Assembly (NCBI GenBank): GCA_965200895.1
Contig: CBDAVM010000001.1
Location: 1,364,001 to 1,428,000, forward strand
DNA: 64,000 nt
DNA from: WTFV01 sp965200895
GTDB taxonomy: Bacteria; Acidobacteriota; Vicinamibacteria; Vicinamibacterales; UBA8438
Reading direction: 5' to 3'
The translations under genes were made by a program, and so were the position numbers. Below the pieces are notes generated by a model. It saw nothing but the letters and a program-made list of their open reading frames with translations. It searched no databases and was not told where the DNA came from. Of this stretch, positions 29,801 through 36,162 are shown one piece after another (within the stretch, counting starts at the first letter, position 1; every line of letters begins with the position of its first letter).

Positions 29801-30145
29801 GGTGTCGAGGGCGCGGTAGGCGTCGTCGCTCGAGAACGGCCTCTGGTGCGCCCAGGCGTTCCGATGACCGCGCAATTCGCTGACGAAGCTGCGCTCGGCC
29901 GGACCGAGCACCTGGCGAAACGCGTCGTTCCACGTCTCCCACATCAGCTTGAGAATCGCCGCCGCGTCCCAGTCGGTGACGGGTCGGTCGCCGAGCATCG
30001 GATCGTCGACGAACCGCCGCAGCGTGGCCGCATCCACCCGCTGCACCTTGATCGCGGCCTGCACCTCACGCTCGGCGAACGGGCCGAGCCCGGCCTTCAG
30101 CAGTTCGAGCGCCTTGCCGACGCGTTCGTGGTTGGTGGTGGCCAT
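26801..30145 (-). CDS. DUF499 ATPase with N-terminal Swt1-type HEPN domain
   Basis: 1114 residues. Residues 1-125 form a helical HEPN-like domain containing LRGHRNAWAHQRPFSS, with Arg95-x4-His100, the RNase motif of HEPN folds and the form seen in Swt1-HEPN domains. The DUF499 core follows: Walker A TNFGGGKTHS (Lys251), Walker B CLILIDEWVAYARQL, and a long helical C-terminus with a Gly/Asp-rich linker (about 1010-1040). DUF499 proteins are companions of DUF1156 methylases in predicted defence loci. Here the gene is convergent with the methylase rather than in the same operon. Upstream, on the same strand, lies only a broken duplicate of the OLD-like gene, so its original promoter or operon context has probably been disturbed. 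Confidence 0.87.
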   Translation of the reverse strand: MATTNHERVGKALELLKAGLGPFAEREVQAAIKVQRVDAATLRRFVDDPMLGDRPVTDWDAAAILKLMWETWNDAFRQVLGPAERSFVSELRGHRNAWAHQRPFSSDDAYRALDTAGRLLTAVSAPQAAEVEKLKMELLRVRFDEQARGERRRQAGLAIGDAAAALKPWREVVTPHHDVASGRYQQAEFAADLWQAHVGEGGDEYRDPAEFFRRTYLTESLKGMLAGAVRRLAGTGGDPVVQLQTNFGGGKTHSMLALHHLCSGVAPTALAGVDALLRDEGLSAPPAVKRVVLVGNRISPGNPVTKDDGVVVRTLWGELAWQLGGADAYARLAADDERATCPGDPLRQLLVEHGPCLILIDEWVAYARQLHDESDLPAGSFDTQFTFAQALTESVKAAGHCLLVVSLPASDTSGSPHAQADDVEVGGRRGREALDRLRNVVGRVESSWRPASAEEGFEIVRRRLFEPFAAASQFKDRDVVARAFADLYRRQRDDFPPECRDADYEQRIAAAYPIHPEVFDRLYTDWSTLVTFQRTRGVLRLMAAVIHSLWETGDRNPLILPAHLSIEDPRVRDELTRYLPETWAPVIDKDVDGPHALPPRLDGEVANLGKHSACRRVARTVYLGSAPAAGAPHRGIEDRRIQLGCVLPGEPPAVFGDALRRLAAVATYLYQDGARYWYDTRPTVTRLAEDRAEQLRREPDRVAEALVARLRAVLRDPGGFSRVHVAPPSNHDVPDERETRLVVLGPDHPHRREAGSPAEAAAAALLEQRGAAPRLYRNALVFLAPDQTRLRDLDEAVRRHLAWASILAERETLDLSLHQMKQAEARQAAAAEAVAARLPETYQWLLTPVQTAPADPVTWEAVRLTGQGGLAERAARRLKNDDLLAATLAGTRLRMELDRVPLWRGDHVAVRQLVDDFPRYVYLARLTDPSALLGAVADGVGLLTWEREGFAWADSFDEAAGRYRGLRGGQVLSVTDAASPALLVRSEVARRQMDADEAEHASRGGKEAGEEPVDGDHGQGGGDTSTGGDDEVSPAPKLTRFHGSVSLDATRAGLDASRVAEEVLSHLAGLAGARVTATLEIEAVIPDGAPDHVVRTVTENSRTLKFTSQGFERE

Positions 30146-30242
30146 GTCGTCATCAGTCCATGAAGGGTTGCCCGCGCGATCCGATCCGCGCCAGTCCGTG
30201 AGGGCCGCCGCACCGCGACGGTCCGACCCGCCGGGATCCGGG

Positions 30243-30804
30243 ACCGTTCCGGCCGGGCTCCCGGCGTCAGATTGCCCGCCAGGCTTCGATCTGCTCTTCG
30301 AGCTGGACGGTGAAGCGCGCCATGTCGCCCCGGCCGGCGGCGGCCTCGACGCGGGCGACGATTCTGGCGACCTCCTCGGCGGTGCGGTTCAGTTCCTCGG
30401 CAACGCCGCCAGCGCCGTCTTCATCACGTGCGGCGGCTTGACGCCTCCCGCCAGCAGTCGGTCGATCTCGAGCCGCCGCGCTTCGAGCTCGGCGCCAGTC
30501 AGCCCCAGCGGTTCGGCGCAGTCGGAGACGCGCCGCCGCAACATCTCCCGGATCCACTGCTCGGGCGACGATTCTCCCGGCAGGAACAGCAGCCTGACCG
30601 TGTGCGGGTGGCTCTCGGCGGCCTGCCTGATGCGGGCCTCCAGGCGCCGGGAGTCTCCATCGAGCACCAGCAGAAAGTCGCTCAGCTTGTCGACCGCGGC
30701 CAGCGTGCGCACGTGGCCCGGGAAATCGTCTCGACCGGTGTTCCGGCCGACCAGAACATCGTCGTGGCGCAGCCCCATCCGGGGGTTCAGTACGTCGAGC
30801 ACAC
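30243..30804 (+). repeat. Long direct repeat, left copy
   Basis: About 560 bp nearly identical to 34529-35092 in the same orientation (offset 4286-4288 nt). It differs by a few substitutions and two 1-nt deletions (near 30254 and 30394). It corresponds to the 3' end of the OLD-like gene plus a few dozen bases beyond. The match breaks sharply at GAGCACAC. Confidence 0.85.
30267..30804 (-). pseudogene. 3' fragment of the OLD-like ATPase/TOPRIM gene
   Basis: This duplicates the last 180 or so codons of the gene at 34554-36116, including FLLVLDGDSRRLEARIRQAA and EEQIEAWRAI. A 1-nt deletion at about 30394 breaks the frame, and the whole ATPase half is absent. It is not functional. It lies 122 nt upstream of the DUF499 start on the same strand, marking where the intact gene probably once adjoined DUF499. 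Confidence 0.85.
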
Positions 30805-31069
30805 TTGCGTCAGGGTCAGACGAATCACAGACACCAACTATAGTGGCACGGAGTTCTGCGCCCGCCGCATCCACCTCAGCACGAAGCTGCGCTCGAAGGA
30901 GAACCACAAGGTGCTCGACGCCATCCTCGGCCGTGACCGCGACACCGAAGCCGTCCGGGCCGTCTTCCGCACACGCAGCGAGCCATTCCCCACCCCGGCC
31001 GACGGCGAGATCGCCGTCCGCATGATCATCGGCAACGACAGCATCCTGAGCTGGCACGGTCGCGTCTGA
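30805..31069 (+). pseudogene. Plus-strand C-terminal gene fragment, unknown family
   Basis: After the repeat breakpoint a plus-strand frame reads SGTEFCARRIHLSTKLRSKE, NHKVLDAILGRDRDTEAVRA and ends MIIGNDSILSWHGRV with a stop at 31069. The text is protein-like but has no start; upstream it enters the antisense repeat. I take it as the 3' end of an unrelated gene cut by the rearrangement. Family not recognised. Confidence 0.5.
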
Positions 31070-31184
31070 ATCCACCACCTCTGCCCAGTCGCGCCGGCTC
31101 GAGCGATACGGTCGCCGCCGTACCCGCCGTCCCGCCCGTCCCGCATCACCGGTGTAGAATCACGTCAAGGGAGACATGCACGAC

Positions 31185-31604
31185 ATGGCCGACAACGCCG
31201 CGCCCGCCGCGGAGCACGCAGCCAGCCCCGGAAAGCCGAGACTCTCGGCCGACACCAGGTGGGTCATCACCACCGGCGTCGCCCTCGGACTCCTGCTGGT
31301 AGCCCTCACCAGTAGCGCGCTCCTGCTCATCAACGGCCGGATCGAGGACACCAACAACAACGTGCGCGACATTCGCACCGACATGCAGGAGCTTCGCACC
31401 GAGCTCCGCACCGAGATGCACGCGATGCGTGCAGACTTGCAGACCGAGATCCGCGAACGCCACGCAGACTTGCAGACCGAGATCCGCGAACGCCACGCCG
31501 AAACGCAAACTGACATTCGCGAGATGCGCACCGAGATGCGTGAGATGCGCAGCCTGCTGCTCCAGCTCCTCGAACGCACCGCGCCGGCCACACCGGCCGA
31601 CTGA
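31185..31604 (+). CDS. Single-pass membrane coiled-coil protein
   Basis: About 139 residues from ATG 31185. That start suits the ribosome binding site AAGGGAGA (31167-31174), whereas ATG 31176 is too close to it. A transmembrane helix lies at about residues 26-50 of this form (VITTGVALGLLLVALTSSALLLI). After it comes a long charged coiled coil of 11-residue repeats (ADLQTEIRERH twice, then related units ETQTDIREMRT). It ends LLLQLLERTAPATPAD. Such membrane-anchored coiled coils are common and of unknown function. A TAGAAT hexamer at 31155 could be a -10 box. The gene lies within the segment bounded by the long direct repeats. Confidence 0.72.
   Translation: MADNAAPAAEHAASPGKPRLSADTRWVITTGVALGLLLVALTSSALLLINGRIEDTNNNVRDIRTDMQELRTELRTEMHAMRADLQTEIRERHADLQTEIRERHAETQTDIREMRTEMREMRSLLLQLLERTAPATPAD
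31431..31496 (+). repeat. 33-bp perfect tandem duplication
   Basis: Two identical 33-nt units (31431-31463 and 31464-31496), beginning GCAGACTTGCAGACCGAGAT, encode ADLQTEIRERH twice in the coiled-coil protein. Perfect identity implies recent duplication. Confidence 0.9.
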
Positions 31605-31813
31605 ACACCCGCGGAGCGCCCCGGCGCAGCCCGCCACCCGCCTCGCAAATCACGCCCCGTCAGCCCCCCGCGCCCGCCCGTTCCACGGGTGCGATCTTGT
31701 ACAGTGCGCCATTCTGTCCTTCGAGTCGCATGTGGAGCCGATGCTTGACGAAGAAATCCGCCACTACATCGATCCATGCCGGAGGAAGGCCGCCGGCGGT
31801 CGTGAGTGGCGCG

Positions 31814-32245
31814 ATGAAGGAATGGAACTTCATTCCCGCAATGGTGTTCGGCGCGTCGTTGGGCGGCCTGGCGACCTTGTCGTTTCGCAATCCGCAAGGC
31901 ATGCCGGTGAACCTGATTCCCAGTCTGGTCACGGCAACGACGACCATTGGCGCAGGCTGGTGGATCCACACCGCGGTGCGGCGGAGAGGGGAGCTCGACC
32001 GCATCCCCATCGAGTATCTGTCCGATCTCTGCCGACGCATCGGTGATTCCATTTCCGCGTGCGTCGGTGTGACGGGTGATGAGCGGACTGCAGCCGTTCG
32101 GAGGCTCGGGATGGAAATCGCCGGGCTCCGCGAAATTGCGCGACGTGCGGCGCGGGCGGAACTGGGAAAGAGGCATACTGGTGGCGTCCTGGTGGTTCCG
32201 GCGGTCAGGCCGGAGGCCCGCGGGCAGAGGAGGCAGGCATGGTGA
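31814..32245 (+). CDS. Hypothetical membrane protein
   Basis: 143 residues from ATG 31814; the frame is open further upstream but that text is not protein-like. Two hydrophobic helices lie at the N-terminus (FIPAMVFGASLGGLATLSF and the stretch ending TTTIGAGWWIHTAV). A soluble helical tail (ELDRIPIEYLSDLCRRIGDS, LGMEIAGLREIARRAARAEL) follows. Family not recognised. Its 3' end overlaps the CocE-type hydrolase start by 7 nt, so the two are co-translated. Confidence 0.55.
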   Translation: MKEWNFIPAMVFGASLGGLATLSFRNPQGMPVNLIPSLVTATTTIGAGWWIHTAVRRRGELDRIPIEYLSDLCRRIGDSISACVGVTGDERTAAVRRLGMEIAGLREIARRAARAELGKRHTGGVLVVPAVRPEARGQRRQAW

Positions 32246-34143
32246 AGGGGCGCGCAGCGAATGGTGTGATTGCGGCGGCGGCGACGGGCCTGATCCCGGC
32301 TTTGGCCGGGCTGGCGGCGGCTGGCCCGGCCAGTCAGACGGCGGCCGGCGAGTCGGCCGGCATCCGCTGCCAGGTCGAACAGGCGGCGATGCGGGACGGC
32401 GTCGAGCTGGCTACCGAGGTGTACCTGCCCGACGGTGACGGGCCGTTCCCCGTCATTCTCCAGCGGACCCCGTACAATCGCCGTTCCCCTGCTCCCGGCA
32501 GCGACTGCGATGCGGCGGTGGGGCGCTACTTCGCCGAGCGCGGCTACGCCACGCTCAACCAGGACACGCGGGGCCGCTACCGCTCGGAGGGCGAGTTCGA
32601 CGCCATGCGGCAGGAGGCCCACGACGGCTACGATGCGGTCGAGTGGGCGGCCGCCCAACCGTGGTCCAATGGCAAGGTGGGCATGGTCGGCGGCTCCTAC
32701 GTGGGTCTGACCCAGTGGCAGGCGGCCGGCGAGCAACCACCGCATCTGGTGGCCATCGCGCCACACTACAGCTCGTCGGACTACCTGCAGGGCTGGACGT
32801 ACCAGAGCGGCGCGTTCGACCTGTGGTTCGCGCAGAGCTGGACCTCGCAGACCCTGGCTCCGGACACGCTGCAGCGGCGCCTGGAGGCGGCCGGCCTGCC
32901 GGCGGCAGCGGTGCAGCAGGAGGTCGCGGCGTTCGTCGCGGCAGGCCGCGAGAAGCTGCTCGACGACTGGCTGTGGCAACTGCCGCTCAAGGACTTCGCG
33001 GCATTCCGGCGGGACGGCAACATCGCGGCGTACTACGACGAGTGGCTCGAGAGGCCGGGCTACGACGACTACTGGGCCCATCTGGACGTCGAGCTGAAGT
33101 ACCCCCGCATCCGTGTGCCGGCGCTCGTCACCGGCGGCTGGTACGACATCTTCCAGGGGGGCACGGTCCGCAACTTCATCGGCATGCGCGACGAGGGTGG
33201 GTCGGAAGCCGCGCGAAACGGCACGCAACTGGTCATGCGCGCGCTCTGCCACGCCTGTCCGCCCGACACCACGGCCGGCGAGATCGATTTCGGTCCCGAC
33301 AACACGTTCGACCTCAACGCCGCCTGGGTGCGCTGGTTCGACTACTGGCTGAAGGGGATCGACAACGGCGTTCCGAACGACCCGGCGGTCAGATTGTTCG
33401 TGATGGTGCCGCCCGACGAGGGAACGGCGGGCGGCGGCTTCTGGATTACGGCCGATCAGTTTCCGTTGCCCGACGCCGTCGAGACGCGCTTCTACTTGCG
33501 GAGCGGCGGCAACGCCAACACGGCGGCCGGTGACGGCCTGCTCACCACCGACGGGCCCGGCGGCGATGCCGACGAGTACGTCTACGATCCCGCCGACCCG
33601 GTTCCGACGGTCGGCGGCAACATGTGCTGCGCGAACGACCTGCTGCCGTCCGGGGCGTTCGATCAGCGCGCGGTGGAGCGACGCAGCGACGTGCTGGTCT
33701 ACACGACCGAGCCGCTCGGCGACGATCTGGCGGTGATCGGTCCGGTGCAGGTGGAGCTGTGGGCCACGTCGTCAGCCCCGGATACCGACTTCACCGCCAA
33801 GCTGGTGGACGTGCATCCGGACGGCTACGCTCACAACGTGTCCGAGGGGATCATCCGGGCGCGGTACCGCAATTCCGACTACCGGGAGTCCTGGCTCACG
33901 CCGGGCGCGGCGCACGACTACACGATCGATCTGGGCTACACGGCCACGGTATTCCGCCGCGGGCACCGCATCCGGCTCGAGGTCAGCTCGTCCAACTTCC
34001 CGCACTTCGATCGCAACCCGAACACCAGGACTGCCTTCGGGGAGAGCGCCGACGTGCAGCCGGCGACCCAGCGGGTGCTGCACGACGACCTGCATCCGTC
34101 GCGGCTCGTGCTTCAGGTCGCCCCTGACGTGCGGATTCCGTAG
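32239..34143 (+). CDS. CocE/NonD (X-Pro dipeptidyl-peptidase family) secreted hydrolase
   Basis: 634 residues. A signal-like hydrophobic N-terminus (NGVIAAAATGLIPALAGLAA) is followed by an alpha/beta-hydrolase of the CocE/S15 family. The nucleophile elbow is GGSYVG (Ser153). LNQDTRGRYRSEGEF, TGGWYDIFQGGTVRNF (Asp region) and the C-terminal jelly-roll domain (LWATSSAPDTDFTAKLVDVH, RLEVSSSNFPHFDRNPNT) are all typical. It cleaves acyl or Xaa-Pro bonds. It looks like metabolic cargo with no obvious defence role, sitting in the segment framed by the long direct repeats. A 43-nt palindrome begins in its stop codon. Confidence 0.9.
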   Translation: MVKGRAANGVIAAAATGLIPALAGLAAAGPASQTAAGESAGIRCQVEQAAMRDGVELATEVYLPDGDGPFPVILQRTPYNRRSPAPGSDCDAAVGRYFAERGYATLNQDTRGRYRSEGEFDAMRQEAHDGYDAVEWAAAQPWSNGKVGMVGGSYVGLTQWQAAGEQPPHLVAIAPHYSSSDYLQGWTYQSGAFDLWFAQSWTSQTLAPDTLQRRLEAAGLPAAAVQQEVAAFVAAGREKLLDDWLWQLPLKDFAAFRRDGNIAAYYDEWLERPGYDDYWAHLDVELKYPRIRVPALVTGGWYDIFQGGTVRNFIGMRDEGGSEAARNGTQLVMRALCHACPPDTTAGEIDFGPDNTFDLNAAWVRWFDYWLKGIDNGVPNDPAVRLFVMVPPDEGTAGGGFWITADQFPLPDAVETRFYLRSGGNANTAAGDGLLTTDGPGGDADEYVYDPADPVPTVGGNMCCANDLLPSGAFDQRAVERRSDVLVYTTEPLGDDLAVIGPVQVELWATSSAPDTDFTAKLVDVHPDGYAHNVSEGIIRARYRNSDYRESWLTPGAAHDYTIDLGYTATVFRRGHRIRLEVSSSNFPHFDRNPNTRTAFGESADVQPATQRVLHDDLHPSRLVLQVAPDVRIP

Positions 34144-34185
34144 CCGGGCGTGTCCGCGCCGCCGGGCGGCGCGGACACGCCCGGC
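34143..34185 (+). terminator. Perfect 21-bp palindrome at the hydrolase stop codon
   Basis: Left arm 34143-34163 and right arm 34165-34185 are exact reverse complements around a single G (start GCCGGGCGTGTCCGCGCCGC). The left arm begins with the last base of the TAG. It would form an extremely stable RNA hairpin in both directions. There is no T tract, so if it terminates transcription it does so by stem strength or by blocking RNA decay. Confidence 0.6.
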
Positions 34186-34199
34186 GGACTGGTCGGGCG

Positions 34200-34528
34200 C
34201 CGGGTGCGCGCTACCGCGACCCCTCGGCGGCGGCCCGTTCCCGCGCGCGCGCGCCGGCGAGCATGTTGAACAGCCCGTACGACGGCCTGGCCGTGGGCGA
34301 GACGGTCGACGAGGTCCCGGAGCTGGTCGAGCGCGTGTACTCCCGTAGCGGCGCCGAAGGCTCGGCGCTGCGCCGCCTGCGCAACCATCTCGTCTTCGTC
34401 CCCGCCAACGGGCGCGTGAGCGACGGGCGGAGACCCGGACTACGGCCAAGTGCCCCTTGTTCAGGTCCACGCCTACAGCACCGCGGCTGCCGCTCGTCGA
34501 GATCTCCGGAAGCTCATGATCCACGCCA
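34200..34528 (-). pseudogene. Possible TnpB-like transposon protein remnant
   Basis: On the minus strand, about 34425-34480 reads RGAVGVDLNKGHLAVVRVS, closely resembling the first RuvC motif of TnpB/IS1341-type proteins (GVDLN...LAV). Text downstream is in shifted frames and there are stops on both sides. No intact insertion sequence, left end or right end is visible. It sits next to the right-hand long direct repeat and may be what is left of the element that rearranged this region. Confidence 0.35.
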
Positions 34529-35092
34529 ACCGTTCCGGCGCGGGCTCCCGGCGTCAGATTGCCCGCCAGGCTTCGATCTGCTCTTCGAGCTGGACGGTGA
34601 AGTGCGCCATGTCGCCCCGGCCGGCGGCGGCCTCGACGCGGGCGACGATTCTGGCGACCTCCTCGGCGGTGCGGTTCAGTTCCTCGGCGAACGCCGAAAG
34701 CGCCGTCTTCATCACGTGCGGCGGCTTGACGCCTCCCGCCAGCAGTCGCTCGATTTCGAGCCGCCGCGCTTCGAGCTCGGCGCCAGTCAGCCCCAGCGGT
34801 TCGGCGCAGTCGGAGACGCGCCGCCGCAACGTCTCCCAGATCCACTGCTCGGGCGACGATTCTCCCGGCAGGAACAGCAGCCTGACCGTGTGCGGGTGGC
34901 TCTCAGCGGCCTGCCTGATGCGGGCCTCCAGGCGCCGGGAGTCTCCATCGAGCACCAGCAGAAAGTCGCTCAGCTTGTCGACTGCGGCCAGCGTGCGCAC
35001 GTGGCCCGGGAAATCGTCTCGACCGGTGTTCCGGCCGACCAGAACATCGTCGTGGCGCAGCCCCATCCGGGGGTTCAGTACGTCGAGCACAC
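34529..35092 (+). repeat. Long direct repeat, right copy
   Basis: The intact counterpart of 30243-30804. It lies within the 3' part of the functional OLD-like gene. The two copies bound 3.7 kb of unique DNA (30805-34528). Confidence 0.85.
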
Positions 35093-36116
35093 CCCGGATC
35101 GTGGCTTCGGCGACCGCATCTTCGCAGAGAACGGACAACCGATCGCGGGTCTGCCCGTAGAGCGCCTTCTGGAAGATGTCGCGAAAGGCCGGCATGACCC
35201 GCACTTCCGCGTCGGCGGGATCGCGGTCGAGGAAAATGCGAGCCTCGGGCGGAACACTGTCCAGCACGACGGGGCTGTGCGAGGCCACGATGACCTGCAA
35301 CTTCCGGCGGAGGGCGATGCGCTGGAGCTCGAGCATCGTCTGCTGCTGGGTATAGGGATGCAGCCCGGCCTCGATCTCGTCGATCAGCACCAGCGCGCCC
35401 TCCAGGCCGGAGATGTCCTTCGACAGGCGGAGGACCGCCCTCTCGCCGGCGGACATGTGGAACTCCGAGTAGTGCGCCGCCTCGTCGCCATCGACGCTCG
35501 CGAACAGAAGCGTGCGACCGGCAGCGCTGATGAGCGACAGGTTCCGGTAACGGCGCGGCAGAATGCGATGGGCGAAAATCAGCAGGTCGGACGTGATGTC
35601 GTCGGCGCGAAACGGCTTGCGCGCGAGTTGCAGCAGACCGCGCACCTCGGACGGATTCGTCAGATTCGCGAGCGTGCGCAGGTAGAGCTTCCGCTCCGGT
35701 TGACGGCCGCCCTTGCGTCCCAGGAAGCTGCGATTCCACGACTTTCCGCGCTTCCAGGTCATGAGGTAGCCTCCGCCCCGGTACCGGTACTCGAAGGCCA
35801 GCTCCGTATCATCGACGGTGTCCGAAAGGGGTCCCTGCTGCGGATCGATGAAATTGGGGAAGAGACTGCCGGGCGCGAGGTCCCGCGATCCTCTCGCGGG
35901 ATCGCGATAGGCGCACGCGCAGGCGAACAGGACGGTCGACTTGCCGCAGCCGTTGGGGCCCGCGAGCACGCAAACGGGATACTGAAACGCTACGCGAAGG
36001 TCGCGGATGCCCCGCAGGCGCCTTATCTCGATCGCCTGCAAGACCTCCGATCGCTGGGCGCCATCGGCGCGCAGCGCGTTCCAGACTTCCTGAAGTTGCC
36101 GGTCGATCAGAGACAT
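34554..36116 (-). CDS. OLD-like ATPase with C-terminal TOPRIM domain
   Basis: 520 residues. The N-terminal ATPase has IRRLRGIRDLRVAFQ and Walker A GPNGCGKST (Lys59), signature-like HMSAGERAVLRLSKDISGLE, Walker B ALVLIDEIEAGLHPYTQQQT and VIVASHSPVVLDSVP. The C-terminal TOPRIM-like part has LSVLCEDAVAEATIRGVLD (Glu) and FLLVLDGDSRR (Asp-x-Asp). This is the single-chain OLD family layout of ATP-gated nucleases found in phage-defence systems such as OLD and Gabija. No UvrD-like Gabija partner is adjacent. It follows the SNF2 helicase by 46 nt on the same strand, as last gene of the minus operon. Its 3' third is duplicated at 30243-30804. Confidence 0.85.
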   Translation of the reverse strand: MSLIDRQLQEVWNALRADGAQRSEVLQAIEIRRLRGIRDLRVAFQYPVCVLAGPNGCGKSTVLFACACAYRDPARGSRDLAPGSLFPNFIDPQQGPLSDTVDDTELAFEYRYRGGGYLMTWKRGKSWNRSFLGRKGGRQPERKLYLRTLANLTNPSEVRGLLQLARKPFRADDITSDLLIFAHRILPRRYRNLSLISAAGRTLLFASVDGDEAAHYSEFHMSAGERAVLRLSKDISGLEGALVLIDEIEAGLHPYTQQQTMLELQRIALRRKLQVIVASHSPVVLDSVPPEARIFLDRDPADAEVRVMPAFRDIFQKALYGQTRDRLSVLCEDAVAEATIRGVLDVLNPRMGLRHDDVLVGRNTGRDDFPGHVRTLAAVDKLSDFLLVLDGDSRRLEARIRQAAESHPHTVRLLFLPGESSPEQWIWETLRRRVSDCAEPLGLTGAELEARRLEIERLLAGGVKPPHVMKTALSAFAEELNRTAEEVARIVARVEAAAGRGDMAHFTVQLEEQIEAWRAI

Positions 36117-36162
36117 GGGACGAGACCCTCGGATTCGCGACGACCGACAGCAATCGTCACGA

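Noticed and set aside
27692..30163. Plus-strand frame of 823 codons opposite DUF499
   Set aside because: The minus strand carries Walker motifs and HEPN; the plus-strand text has none.
31431..31496. CRISPR-like repeats
   Set aside because: Units are adjacent without spacers and encode a coiled coil; no Cas genes in the window.
34554..36116. Gabija call for the OLD-like ATPase/TOPRIM gene
   Set aside because: Gabija needs a UvrD-like GajB next door; none is present.
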